Of a stretch of DNA of 64,000 nt, positions 43,324 through 53,291 are shown in pieces. Position 1 is the stretch's first letter; every line of letters starts with the position of its first letter. The stretch comes from Gallaecimonas pentaromativorans (lineage in GTDB: Bacteria > Pseudomonadota > Gammaproteobacteria > Enterobacterales > Gallaecimonadaceae). The translations under genes and the position numbers were made by a program. The notes beneath the pieces were generated by a model. That model did no database searches and was not told where the DNA came from. It was given only the letters and a program-made list of their open reading frames with translations. The stretch covers positions 1-64,000 of the forward strand of contig NZ_RJUL01000003.1 in the NCBI RefSeq assembly GCF_003751625.1, written 5' to 3'.

Positions 43324-44552
43324 TGCGCGCACTTTTTGCCGCCCTGATGCTGTTGGCGTTGCCGGTGCTGGCCCATGACATGGTCCCCGGTAAAGCCCAG
43401 AGCCAAGCCATTTTGATTAAGGGCGCCACCCTGCACAGCGTTGCCGGGGGCGACCAGCCCAATACTGATCTGCTGTTTGAAAAAGGCGTTATCAAAGCCA
43501 TAGGCCAAAACCTTGAGGCCCCGGCCGGCACCGAGGTAGTGGACGGCACCGGCAAGCACCTTTATGCCGGCCTTATCGGTCTTTCCACCCTTCTGGGTAT
43601 TCAGGAAATTGAAGCGGTACGCTCCACCAACGACGTGGAAGAAGTAGGCAGCTTCACCCCGGAAGTGGCCGCCGAGACCGCCTTTAATGCCGACTCCGAG
43701 CTTATTCCTACTGTGCGCTCCAACGGCATTGCCCTGGTGGAAGTGGCGCCGCAAGGTGGCCTGGTTGCCGGGCGCTCCGCGGTCATGCGCATGGATGGCT
43801 GGAACCGCCGTGACATGCTGGTTCGCGCCGACACCGCCATGCACCTTTATTGGCCAGAAGTGGGCGACGAAGCGGCCCGCGAGAAGTTGGAAACCTTCTT
43901 TGCCAATGCCGAGGCCTATCGCCAGCGCCGTATCGACAGCGAAGATCAGACCATCGACGCCAGCCTTGAAGCCATGACCGGGGTGATGGAAAAGCGCATT
44001 CCGCTCTTTATCCACGCCGACGGTAGCGCCGCCATCCATCAAGTGCTGCGCTTTGGTGACCGTTTCGGCCTCAAATGGACCCTGGTGGGCGGCCGCGGCG
44101 CCGAGCGCTACGCCAACGAGCTTGCCCGCCGCGGCGTGGCGGTGGCGGTCACCAACCCACAAGGCCTGCCCTCCAGCGACGACGCCCCCTATGACGAGGC
44201 CTATGCCTTGGCTGGCATCCTCGACAAGGCCGGGGTCAAGGTGGCCATCGCCCTGCCAAGCTCTTGGTCGTCGCGGGACCTGCCTTTCGCCGTTGGCCAG
44301 GCCCAGGCCTGGGGCCTTGACCCGAAAAAAGGCCTGGCTTCTGTGACCCTGGTGCCGGCCGAGCTGCTGGGCATAGCCAAGCAATATGGCGACCTCACCG
44401 TTGGGCGCAGCGCCACCTTGATGGTGACCGACCACCCGCTTTTTGATTATGCCGGGGTCAGCGTGAAGGCACTTTATATCGACGGCGCCGCCGTGGATCT
44501 GGATAATCGCCAGAAACGCCTGTACCGCAAGTATCTTCAAAAAGGACAGTAA
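43323..44552 (+). CDS. Exported amidohydrolase-like protein without metal ligands
   Basis: 409 residues, signal peptide MRALFAALMLLALPVLA-HDM. It starts like an amidohydrolase (QAILIKGATLHSVAGG, TEVVDGTGKHLYAGLIGLST), but the H-x-H position reads L-S-T, and further metal His are missing. IPLFIHADGSAAIHQVLRFG and the C-terminal LTVGRSATLMVTDHPLFDYA keep the fold. It is probably a non-catalytic partner of the preceding enzyme, with which its start overlaps (TGATG). Confidence 0.82.
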   Translation: MRALFAALMLLALPVLAHDMVPGKAQSQAILIKGATLHSVAGGDQPNTDLLFEKGVIKAIGQNLEAPAGTEVVDGTGKHLYAGLIGLSTLLGIQEIEAVRSTNDVEEVGSFTPEVAAETAFNADSELIPTVRSNGIALVEVAPQGGLVAGRSAVMRMDGWNRRDMLVRADTAMHLYWPEVGDEAAREKLETFFANAEAYRQRRIDSEDQTIDASLEAMTGVMEKRIPLFIHADGSAAIHQVLRFGDRFGLKWTLVGGRGAERYANELARRGVAVAVTNPQGLPSSDDAPYDEAYALAGILDKAGVKVAIALPSSWSSRDLPFAVGQAQAWGLDPKKGLASVTLVPAELLGIAKQYGDLTVGRSATLMVTDHPLFDYAGVSVKALYIDGAAVDLDNRQKRLYRKYLQKGQ

Positions 44553-44933
44553 ATGAACAAAGGCCTGCTGCTGATGGCCCTGCTACTGACCGGCTGCGCC
44601 GGTGATTACCAGGTCATTACCAATCTCGATAAGGAGCGCATCAGCGACTACTTCACGCCAGGTAAGGTCGAGGTGGTGGGCAGCGACGCCCTGGCAGGCC
44701 AACGTTACAAGATTTTGGGGCTGGTCAGTGGCGAGTCGTGCCAGGAGGAGGCCAACCTGCCGCCGGCCCAAGCCAGCGACGCCCGTACCGATGCCCGCAC
44801 CCAGGCGGCCAAGATGGGGGCCAACGCCATCGTCATCCGCCAGTGCCTGAGCCTAAGCGGTAAGGAGGCAGCCCCAGGCTGCCTGACCCAGGTGATTTGC
44901 CAGGCCCAGGCCATTGAAATGGAGGCGCCCTGA
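44553..44933 (+). CDS. rcsF: RcsF-like outer-membrane lipoprotein
   Basis: 126 residues with lipobox LLLTGC. The C-terminal domain matches RcsF, the sensor that reports envelope stress to the Rcs phosphorelay: ILGLVSGESCQ, QAAKMGANAIVIRQC, APGCLTQVIC. The four Cys expected for the two disulfides are all present. The long Pro-rich linker of E. coli RcsF is shorter here. No rcsB/C/D genes are in the window. The ATG follows directly on the previous stop, and its own stop overlaps trmO (TGATG), the E. coli neighbour. Confidence 0.85.
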   Translation: MNKGLLLMALLLTGCAGDYQVITNLDKERISDYFTPGKVEVVGSDALAGQRYKILGLVSGESCQEEANLPPAQASDARTDARTQAAKMGANAIVIRQCLSLSGKEAAPGCLTQVICQAQAIEMEAP

Positions 44934-45637
44934 TGGGCGCCTTTTCATTTACCGCCATCGGCCATATCGAAAGCCCCTACGCCGAGAAGTTTGCCGTACC
45001 CCGCCAGCCGGGGCTGGTGAAGTCGGCAAGGGCGAGACTGGTGCTGGCCCCTCCTTACCGGGGCGATGCCTTGCGCGGCATCGAGGCCTTTTCGCACCTG
45101 TGGTTGAGCTTTGTTTTTCACGAACACCTAGGCCGCGACTGGCAGCCGCTGGTGCGCCCGCCGCGCCTTGGCGGCAACGCCAAAACCGGGGTCTTTGCCA
45201 GCCGCTCTACCTTCAGGCCCAACCCCATGGGGCTCTCGGTGGTGGAACTACTGGCAGTAGACGCCGCCAGCGGCGTTTTGACCCTGGGCGGGGTTGATTT
45301 GGTGGACGGCACACCCATCCTCGACATCAAGCCCTACCTGCCCTACGCCGATGCCCTACCCGAGGCCCGTGGCGGTTATGCCCCAGAGCCGCCAGCGGCG
45401 CTCAATGTGGCGTGGCTGCCCGAGGCGCAGGCGGCGCTGAACGCCTTGGGCAAAGGCGAGCTGGAGGGCTTTATCAGCGAGGTATTGGCGCAAGACCCAA
45501 GGCCTGCCTACAAAAAGCAGCAGGTCGATGAGCGCCAGTACGGGGTGACCCTTGCCGGCCTTAACGTGCGTTTTCGCGTTCACCCCCAAGGGGTGGAAGT
45601 GGAAGAGATAACCCGCTTTACTAAGCCAAGTGCTTGA
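44933..45637 (+). CDS. trmO: tRNA (adenine37-N6)-methyltransferase TrmO
   Basis: 234 residues, TsaA/TrmO beta-barrel methyltransferase that makes m6t6A37 in tRNA-Thr using SAM. Blocks: FTAIGHIESPYAEKFAVPRQ, LRGIEAFSHLWLSFVFHEH, ASRSTFRPNPMGLSVVELL and GTPILDIKPYLPYAD. Overlaps rcsF by one base. Confidence 0.95.
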   Translation: MGAFSFTAIGHIESPYAEKFAVPRQPGLVKSARARLVLAPPYRGDALRGIEAFSHLWLSFVFHEHLGRDWQPLVRPPRLGGNAKTGVFASRSTFRPNPMGLSVVELLAVDAASGVLTLGGVDLVDGTPILDIKPYLPYADALPEARGGYAPEPPAALNVAWLPEAQAALNALGKGELEGFISEVLAQDPRPAYKKQQVDERQYGVTLAGLNVRFRVHPQGVEVEEITRFTKPSA

Positions 45638-45675
45638 ACCATAGTGGCTTTAGTTTTGATGACACAGGACCCGTC

Positions 45676-47163
45676 ATGCTGCGTTTGGCCCTTGCCTTCA
45701 CCCTGCTGCTGTTAAGCCGCCCGCTTTTTGCCGACCCGTTGGTGTTGCAGCTGCGCTGGCACCACCAGCCCCAGTTCGCCGGTTACTACGTGGCGCTGTA
45801 CAAGGGCTATTACAAGGACGCGGGCCTGGATGTGACCATTCGCGGGGGCAACGCCAACCGCTTCCCGGTCAACGAGGTGTTTGAAGGCCGCGCCCAGTTC
45901 GGAGTGGGCAACATGGAGGTGCTGAGCTTTTGGGCCGAGGGTTATCCCTTTGTGGCCCTGGCCGCCATCTACCAGCACTCCCCTTCGGTGCTGGTGGCCC
46001 GCACCGACAGCGGCATCAAGAGCGTAAAAGACTTGGTGGGCCACAAGGTGATGTTCTTCCCCGGCGGCCTGGACCCGGAGATCCTCGCCATGCTGAACAA
46101 GGCCGGTATCAAACCCAGCCAGCTCATCCGCCAAGACACCTCCACCAATATCCAGGATTTTATCGCCGGCAAGGTAGACGCCTTTAACGCCTACCTCACC
46201 AACGAGCCTTATCAGCTGGATAAACTGGGGCTGCCTTATGTGATCCTCGACCCGCGCGCCATGGGCATGGATTTTTACTCCGACATCCTCTTTACCTCCA
46301 CCCCCTTCCTCAAAGAACACCCGCAAGAGGTGGCCAAATTCCGGGCCGCGTCCCTCAAAGGATGGGACTATGCCCTGGACCACCCCCAGGAAGCCCTGGC
46401 TATTATCAGTAACCACTACCAGACCGACAAATCCCAGGGCCACATGCGCTTTGAACTGGATACCGCCCGCCAGTTGATCATGCCGGATCTGGTGAGCATC
46501 GGGCACATGAACCCCAGGCGCTGGCAGCACATTGCCGACATCCTCGCCGAGAGCGGTCAAATTCCCAAAGTCGATAACATCAGCGATTTTCTCTACCACC
46601 CAGGCCCGCAAACCCGCACCGGCTATTGGCCCTGGCTGCTGATGCTGCTGCTGTTGCCGCCACCGCTGTATTTGCTGTGGCGCTGGCGCCTTGCCCAGAA
46701 GCGGCTGTATCGCAACATGGCGCGGCTGGCCAAATTGGAGCATCGCCTGGACCACGACGCCGCCACCGGCCTGCCCACCCGTGGCCGGCTGTGCCGGATG
46801 GTGCAAAAGGGTGATTTAGATGCCTGGTTGGTGATGATCCACGTCGATAACCTGCGGGCCATCAACCTCGATGCCGGCTTTGCCGGCGGCGATAAACAGT
46901 TAAAGGCCTTGGGCCAGCGCTTAAAAAAAGAGTGCCTGCCGGACGATATCCTGGCCAAGGGCGACGGCGCCCGGCTGCTACTTTATCTGCCGCGCCGCAA
47001 CCACCCCCATGGCGAGAGCTTTGCCGAGGCCCTTTGCCTGCAATTAGGGCCGCCGCTGGGTCTGGTGTTGTCCTGGGCGGTACTGGCGGTAACCGACCGC
47101 CAGAACGTCGACAAACTGCTGGCCCGCCTCGAAGAAAAACGCCAGGGCCACCGGGGCTTCTAG
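45676..47163 (+). CDS. NMT1-type sensor protein with degenerate GGDEF domain
   Basis: 495 residues. Signal/anchor [20 protein letters not shown] periplasmic NMT1/THI5-like binding domain covers about 20-310 ([36 protein letters not shown]). One membrane helix follows ([18 protein letters not shown]), then a GGDEF-like domain ([32 protein letters not shown]). The signature itself reads K-G-D-G-A, so cyclase activity should be lost. It could bind a pyrimidine-like or sulfonate ligand and signal by protein contact or GTP/c-di-GMP binding. The start at 45676 fits the signal peptide; the ribosome site is weak (AGGAC). Confidence 0.8.
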   Translation: MLRLALAFTLLLLSRPLFADPLVLQLRWHHQPQFAGYYVALYKGYYKDAGLDVTIRGGNANRFPVNEVFEGRAQFGVGNMEVLSFWAEGYPFVALAAIYQHSPSVLVARTDSGIKSVKDLVGHKVMFFPGGLDPEILAMLNKAGIKPSQLIRQDTSTNIQDFIAGKVDAFNAYLTNEPYQLDKLGLPYVILDPRAMGMDFYSDILFTSTPFLKEHPQEVAKFRAASLKGWDYALDHPQEALAIISNHYQTDKSQGHMRFELDTARQLIMPDLVSIGHMNPRRWQHIADILAESGQIPKVDNISDFLYHPGPQTRTGYWPWLLMLLLLPPPLYLLWRWRLAQKRLYRNMARLAKLEHRLDHDAATGLPTRGRLCRMVQKGDLDAWLVMIHVDNLRAINLDAGFAGGDKQLKALGQRLKKECLPDDILAKGDGARLLLYLPRRNHPHGESFAEALCLQLGPPLGLVLSWAVLAVTDRQNVDKLLARLEEKRQGHRGF

Positions 47164-47225
47164 GGGGCCCCGGGTGCTGCTACACTACGTCTCCTTTTAA
47201 CACTTCACCACGGCCTTGTTTGGAA

Positions 47226-48941
47226 ATGCGTACCAGCCAATACCTGCTGTCCACTCTCAAGGAAACCCCAGCCGACGCTGAGGTTAAAAGCCACCAGTTG
47301 ATGATGCGTGCCGGCATGGTGCGTAAAATCGCCGCCGGTCTCTACACCTGGCTGCCCACCGGTCTTCGCACCCTGAGAAAGGTGGAAGCGGTGGTGCGCG
47401 ACGAAATGGAAAAGGCCGGGGCCATTGAAGTGTCCATGCCGGTGGTGCAACCTGCCGAGCTGTGGCAAGAATCCGGCCGCTGGGAAGACTACGGCCCTGA
47501 GCTTTGCCGCATCAAGGACCGTGGCAACCGCGAATTTGTGCTGGGCCCGACCCACGAAGAAGTGATCACCGCCCTGGTGCGCGGTGAGGTGAGCAGCTAC
47601 AAGCAGTTGCCCCTGAACCTCTTTCAGATTCAGACCAAGTTCCGCGACGAAGTGCGCCCCCGTTTCGGGGTGATGCGTGGCCGCGAGTTCCTGATGAAGG
47701 ACGCCTACTCCTTCCATCTGGACAAGGCCAGCCTGGAAGACACCTACCAGCGCATGCACCGGGCCTACTGCAACATCTTCACCCGCCTGGGCCTGGATTT
47801 TCGCCCCGTGGTGGCCGACACCGGCTCCATTGGCGGCAGCGCCTCCCATGAGTTCCAGGTGCTGGCCGAGAGCGGCGAAGATGTAATTGCCATCTCCAAC
47901 GGCTCCGACTTTGCCGCCAACGTGGAAATGGCCGAAGCCCTGGCCCCCAGCACCGAGCGCGCCGCCCCTACTGGCGAGCTGGCCGAGCTGGACACCCCCA
48001 ATGCCAAGACCATCGATGAGCTGGTGAGCCAGTTCGGTATTGCCATTGAGAAAACGGTCAAAACCCTTATCGTCAAAGGCGCCAGCGAAGAAGCCCCGCT
48101 GGTGGCGCTGCTGGTCCGTGGCGACCATGAGCTGAACGACATCAAAGCCGAGAAGCTGCCCCAGGTGGCCAGCCCCTTCGCCTTTGCCGACGAAGCCGAC
48201 ATTCGCGCCGCCATCGGTGCCGGCCCCGGCTCCCTGGGCCCGGTTGGCCTGAAATTGCCGGTGATTGTTGACCGCAGCGTAGCGGTGATGAGCGATTTTG
48301 CCGCCGGCGCCAACGTCGATGGCAAGCACCACACCCACATCAACTGGGACCGCGACGCGCAATTTACCGCCGTTGCCGATATCCGCAACGTGGTGGCTGG
48401 TGACCCCAGCCCCTGCGGCAAAGGCACCATCGAGCTCAAGCGCGGTATCGAAGTGGGCCACATCTTCCAGTTGGGTACCAAGTACTCCGAAGCCATGAAG
48501 GCCACGGTATTGTCCGAGCAGGGCAAGGCCACCGTCATGGAAATGGGCTGCTACGGCATCGGTGTCTCCCGGGTGGTGGCCGCTGCCATCGAGCAGAACC
48601 ATGACGACAAAGGCATCATCTGGCCGGACGCCATCGCCCCCTTCCAGGTGGTGATCATCCCCATGAACATGCACAAGTCGCACCGGGTGCAGGACGCCGC
48701 CGAGAGGCTCTACGCCGAACTGACCGGCGCCGGTATCGAAGTGCTGTTCGATGACCGTAAAGAGCGCCCCGGCGTGATGTTTGCCGACATGGAGCTGATT
48801 GGTATTCCCCACAGCATCATCATCGGCGAGCGCGGCCTCGACAACGACTTGGTGGAATACAAAAACCGCCGCGACGGCGAGAAGGTGGAGCTGGCCATCA
48901 GCGATGTGCTGGCCACCCTTAAAGGCCACCTTGGCCAGTAA
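47226..48941 (+). CDS. proS: Prolyl-tRNA synthetase
   Basis: 571 residues, bacterial ProS with the editing (INS) domain between motifs 2 and 3. [20 protein letters not shown] at the N-terminus, [20 protein letters not shown] (motif 2), the editing region about 225-400 ([20 protein letters not shown]), and [20 protein letters not shown] (motif 3). The ATG at 47226 aligns with E. coli; the longer upstream frame is spurious. rcsF-trmO-proS are close in E. coli too; here the NMT1 sensor gene is inserted between trmO and proS. Confidence 0.97.
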   Translation: MRTSQYLLSTLKETPADAEVKSHQLMMRAGMVRKIAAGLYTWLPTGLRTLRKVEAVVRDEMEKAGAIEVSMPVVQPAELWQESGRWEDYGPELCRIKDRGNREFVLGPTHEEVITALVRGEVSSYKQLPLNLFQIQTKFRDEVRPRFGVMRGREFLMKDAYSFHLDKASLEDTYQRMHRAYCNIFTRLGLDFRPVVADTGSIGGSASHEFQVLAESGEDVIAISNGSDFAANVEMAEALAPSTERAAPTGELAELDTPNAKTIDELVSQFGIAIEKTVKTLIVKGASEEAPLVALLVRGDHELNDIKAEKLPQVASPFAFADEADIRAAIGAGPGSLGPVGLKLPVIVDRSVAVMSDFAAGANVDGKHHTHINWDRDAQFTAVADIRNVVAGDPSPCGKGTIELKRGIEVGHIFQLGTKYSEAMKATVLSEQGKATVMEMGCYGIGVSRVVAAAIEQNHDDKGIIWPDAIAPFQVVIIPMNMHKSHRVQDAAERLYAELTGAGIEVLFDDRKERPGVMFADMELIGIPHSIIIGERGLDNDLVEYKNRRDGEKVELAISDVLATLKGHLGQ

Positions 48942-48954
48942 GGCGAAGCGATTA

Positions 48955-48982
48955 AAAAAGCCCCGCAACTGCGGGGCTTTTT
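48955..48982 (+). terminator. Terminator of proS
   Basis: AAAAAGCCCCGC, AACT, GCGGGGCTTTTT, 13 bp after the stop. Confidence 0.9.
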
Positions 48983-49053
48983 GTTGCCAAGGAGGCAAGA
49001 TAAGGCATTGTAAACTAAGCTGATTGGCAGAATAAAAGCATACGGGACGCGCC

Positions 49054-50190
49054 ATGCACAGCCCTGCCACTACAGCCCTTATCCTCACCGGCGGCGGCGC
49101 CAGGGCCGCCTATCAAGTAGGCGTGCTCAAAGCCATCGGTCGCTGGCAAGGTCCCAAACAAGGCCTGCCTTTTCATATTCTCTGCGGCACCTCGGCCGGC
49201 GCCGTCAACGCCACGGCCTTGGGTGCCTGGGCCCATTGCCTGTGCCGGGGAGTGCGGCATCTTGAGCGGGTTTGGGGCCAGTTTCATACCGGCCAGGTTT
49301 TTCATGCCGATCCCTGGCACCTGGCCGGCCATATTGTCCGGCGCATGGTGCGATTCTTCCAGGCCGACTACGCCCGTCAGCTTCAGCCTTGCCTGCTCGA
49401 CCCCAGGCCATTACAAAAACTGCTGGCCAGCCGTGTCCCCTTTCATCGTCTGGCAGGGCAAATCACCGCCGGTAGATTGCGGGCCATAGGCATCACCGCC
49501 TCTTCCTATACCGAACGCAGCTCGGTGACCTTTTTTACCGGTGCCGACACCTGCCAGCCGTGGCAACGGGCCAGGCGCCTAGGACAACGGGTACACCTTA
49601 ACGAGAGCCACCTGATGGCCAGCACCGCCCTGCCCTTTTTATTCCCGCCGGTGCGCATCAAAAACCAGTATTTCTGCGATGGCACTATCCATCAGCTAAG
49701 CCCCCTGAGCCCGGCCATTCATCTGGGGGCCAGCCGCATTCTGGTGATCGGCACCCAGCACCAGCAGCTGCACAATATCCGCTCGACCCAGACTCACACC
49801 CCCACCGCCGGTACCATAGCCGGCTACCTGCTGGAGAGCATTTTTACCGATGCCCTCAATGCCGATCTGGAGCGGGCCTGGCGAGTCAACCAGACCCTGG
49901 AGATGATCCCGCCAAGAAAGCGCCACCAGTTGCCCCTTCGCGCCATCGATACCCTGGTGGTGCAGCCCAGTCAGGATATTGACGTCATAGCGGCTCACCA
50001 CTACCGCAGTTTGCCAAGGGCTATTCGCTGGCTGCTGGCACGGCTAGGGGTTACCGACGAAGAAGACGCATCGCTGCTCTCCTATCTACTCTTTGAAAGC
50101 CTTTATTGTCAGGAACTTATCGCCCTTGGAGAACAAGACGCCGAGCGCCAGAAAGCGGCCATCGTCAGTCACCTTGGCATTTTGGCCTAG
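49054..50190 (+). CDS. Patatin-like phospholipase
   Basis: 378 residues. Ser-Asp dyad hydrolase: oxyanion loop ILTGGGARAAYQVG, nucleophile elbow LCGTSAGAVNATAL, and catalytic Asp in FCDGTIHQLSPL. No signal peptide, so cytosolic or membrane-associated (PNPLA/RssA-like). Substrates are probably membrane lipid acyl chains. The C-terminal quarter (EEDASLLSYLLFESLYCQEL) is outside the core domain. A diguanylate cyclase gene follows 41 bp downstream. Confidence 0.9.
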   Translation: MHSPATTALILTGGGARAAYQVGVLKAIGRWQGPKQGLPFHILCGTSAGAVNATALGAWAHCLCRGVRHLERVWGQFHTGQVFHADPWHLAGHIVRRMVRFFQADYARQLQPCLLDPRPLQKLLASRVPFHRLAGQITAGRLRAIGITASSYTERSSVTFFTGADTCQPWQRARRLGQRVHLNESHLMASTALPFLFPPVRIKNQYFCDGTIHQLSPLSPAIHLGASRILVIGTQHQQLHNIRSTQTHTPTAGTIAGYLLESIFTDALNADLERAWRVNQTLEMIPPRKRHQLPLRAIDTLVVQPSQDIDVIAAHHYRSLPRAIRWLLARLGVTDEEDASLLSYLLFESLYCQELIALGEQDAERQKAAIVSHLGILA

Positions 50191-50231
50191 ATCTTGCTCA
50201 GATTTGCCCAGGTATTACCGAGGGCATGCCC

Positions 50232-51071
50232 ATGCAGTTACATCCCTATACCGCCAATTCCAAGACCCTGCCCCTGGCCATCACGCCACGGGCAGAAGAT
50301 GTGATAGGCCTGTACCAGACCCTGGACCCCCAGCAGGTGCTGATGCGTTTTGCCGCCCTGGCAAAACATTGCCTCCCCCTTGCCGCCATTCGGGTCAATG
50401 ACTCGGTGCAGCTGCGCTGGCGAAGCGGCAATACCGAGCGCTATCTCACCACCGACTGTCCAGCAGTGGACGGCGTGCACTACAGCCTCAAAGGGCCTCT
50501 GAGCCTGTGGCAGGAGCAACTGTTGGGGCACTGGCACGACGCCTTGGTACCGGCCCTTGGCAACGCCCTGATGCATGGTAAGGCCCTGAGCCAGGCCCGC
50601 ACCGACCAACTGACCGGCCTTGGCAACCGCACCGCCTTTGCCGAGGAAGAAACCCGTCTGGTGGCCAGGGCCGACCGCCATCAGCGCCCCTTTTGCCTGC
50701 TGCTGCTGGACTTGGACAACTTCAAGCCGGTTAACGATGCCTACGGCCATCAACGGGGAGATGCCGTTCTCTACCGGGTGGCCCAGCTGATGACCAGCCA
50801 GGCCCGCATTGAGGATTTGTGCTTTCGCTTAGGGGGAGACGAATTTGCCCTGCTGCTGGCCGACACCGACCAGGACGGCGGCGAAAAGCTGGCCCAGCGG
50901 CTGTTGGCAAGCCTCAAAGACAACGAGTTCCTGGCCAGCCATAAAATTGGTGTCAGCATGGGCTTGGCCCAGTGGCAACCAGGAGAACACCCCCGCTCAT
51001 TGCAAGCGCGGGCCGACTTGGCGCTTTATCAGGCCAAAGGCGCCGGCCGCGGCTGCCTGAGAAAAGGCTGA
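50232..51071 (+). CDS. Diguanylate cyclase (GGDEF) with N-terminal sensor-like region
   Basis: 279 residues, no membrane helix. Residues 1-120 form an unrecognised domain that could be GAF-like. The GGDEF domain (about 125-275) has LTGLGNRTAFAEEE, LLDLDNFKPVNDAYGHQRGD and FRLGGDEFALLLADTD, all catalytic residues present. An RxxD inhibition site (RIED) lies five residues before GGDEF, so product feedback is likely. It makes c-di-GMP from GTP. The ATG at 50232 is spaced correctly from GAGGG; 50226 is too close. Its end overlaps tilS on the other strand by 43 bp. Confidence 0.9.
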   Translation: MQLHPYTANSKTLPLAITPRAEDVIGLYQTLDPQQVLMRFAALAKHCLPLAAIRVNDSVQLRWRSGNTERYLTTDCPAVDGVHYSLKGPLSLWQEQLLGHWHDALVPALGNALMHGKALSQARTDQLTGLGNRTAFAEEETRLVARADRHQRPFCLLLLDLDNFKPVNDAYGHQRGDAVLYRVAQLMTSQARIEDLCFRLGGDEFALLLADTDQDGGEKLAQRLLASLKDNEFLASHKIGVSMGLAQWQPGEHPRSLQARADLALYQAKGAGRGCLRKG

Positions 51072-52305
51072 AAGGCGCCAGGGGCATCCCAAGCCGGGAA
51101 TTGCCCCTGGGGCTGAAAGTGGCCTTTGGCCACCGCCATGCCCGCTACCGCCAGTAGCTCACCGCCCTCACCCACTAACAGTGGCCAGTGGCGGCGCAGC
51201 CAGGGCGGCACGCCCCATTCTTGCCAGAGCTTTTTAAGGGTCCGGCCCTGGTCTCTGTCGTGGGGCTGAAAACGGGTTGCGCCCGGCAAGTCAAAACGCC
51301 AGTGCCCTTTTTGCAGCAAACCGCCCCCGGGTTGCCAGGCAATAGCGGTGAGTAAGGCTGCTTTATCGGCGCCAAGGGTTGGCGGCAAATAAAACCAGCG
51401 GCCCTTAAAACGGCCAAAATCCCCCACCCGCACCGTGGCATCGTCTGCGGCGTGTTGTTGGCGCAGCATCTCGGCAACCACCTTGTGCCCCAGCGCCACG
51501 CCTTCGTCAACACGCGCGGCCCAAGCCCGCAGCAACAGCGCCGCTGCCTCAACAGGGGCGCCGCCAAGGTCCAGGCTGCCATCAAGCCCCACCCGCCGCG
51601 CCAGCTCCTGCGTTAGCAGCCAGTCTCTGGCCGGCAGCTCCTGTTGCAACAACTCAGCACTGCGGGCAAGGCCGGCGCTAAAGCCGCCAAGCCTTACCTC
51701 TGCCGCTGGCAGCAGGGATTGGCGCAGGAAGTTGCGGTCAAAGGCGGTGTCTTGATTGGACTCGTCTTCCACCCAAGCCAAGCCCTTAGCTGCCGCTTCC
51801 AAGGTTTTTCGGCTCAGGGCCAGCAATGGCCGGATAAGGGTGCCGGGGCCAAAGGGCCGGGCAAACGGCATGGCGCAAAGGCCATCCAGGCCAGCGCCGC
51901 GCCGGGCAGCGAGCAGAAAAGTCTCGGCTTGGTCATCCAAATGATGGGCGGTCACCAGGCAATCACCCGGCGCCATGGCATCGGCCAGCACCCGGTAACG
52001 GGCGTCACGAGCGATGGCCTCCAGGCTTTGGCGCGGCCCTTTGTTAAGGGCGAGGTGCTCTATCGCCAAAGGCACGCCTAGGGCGGCGCAAAGCCCCTGG
52101 CAGTGTTCAGCCCAGCTATCGGCATTGGCGGAGATGCCGTGATGAACGTGCACCGCTTTTAGCCTGGCGTCTCGCGCTTGGCACCAGGGCGCCAGGGCGC
52201 GGAGCAGCACCACCGAGTCCAGGCCACCTGAGAGCGCCAAAACGACAGAGCCCCCGCCAAGGCGGGGGCCCAGTTGTTGGTCAAGGGCGTCGAGCACGGT
52301 CTGCA

Positions 52306-52306
<1 letters not shown>
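51029..52306 (-). CDS. tilS: tRNA(Ile)-lysidine synthetase
   Basis: 425 residues. Adds lysine to C34 of tRNA-Ile(CAU) so that it reads AUA. The PP-loop ATPase motif is LALSGGLDSVVLLRAL, followed by VHVHHGISANADSWAEHCQ, AHHLDDQAETFLLAARRGAG and the C-terminal TilS domains. Last gene of the bamA-accA series; its ATG overlaps the accA stop by one base. Confidence 0.96.
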
Positions 52307-53262
<956 letters not shown>

Positions 53263-53291
53263 GTTTTGTCCGTTATCCTGAAGGCTTCGCC

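Noticed and set aside
46932-47225. N-terminal extension of proS from 46932
   Set aside because: It would overlap the NMT1-type gene in another frame and precede the conserved MRTSQYLL start.
47205-49088. 627-codon frame on the minus strand opposite proS
   Set aside because: Shadow of a GC-rich gene; proS on the plus strand has all family motifs and normal length.
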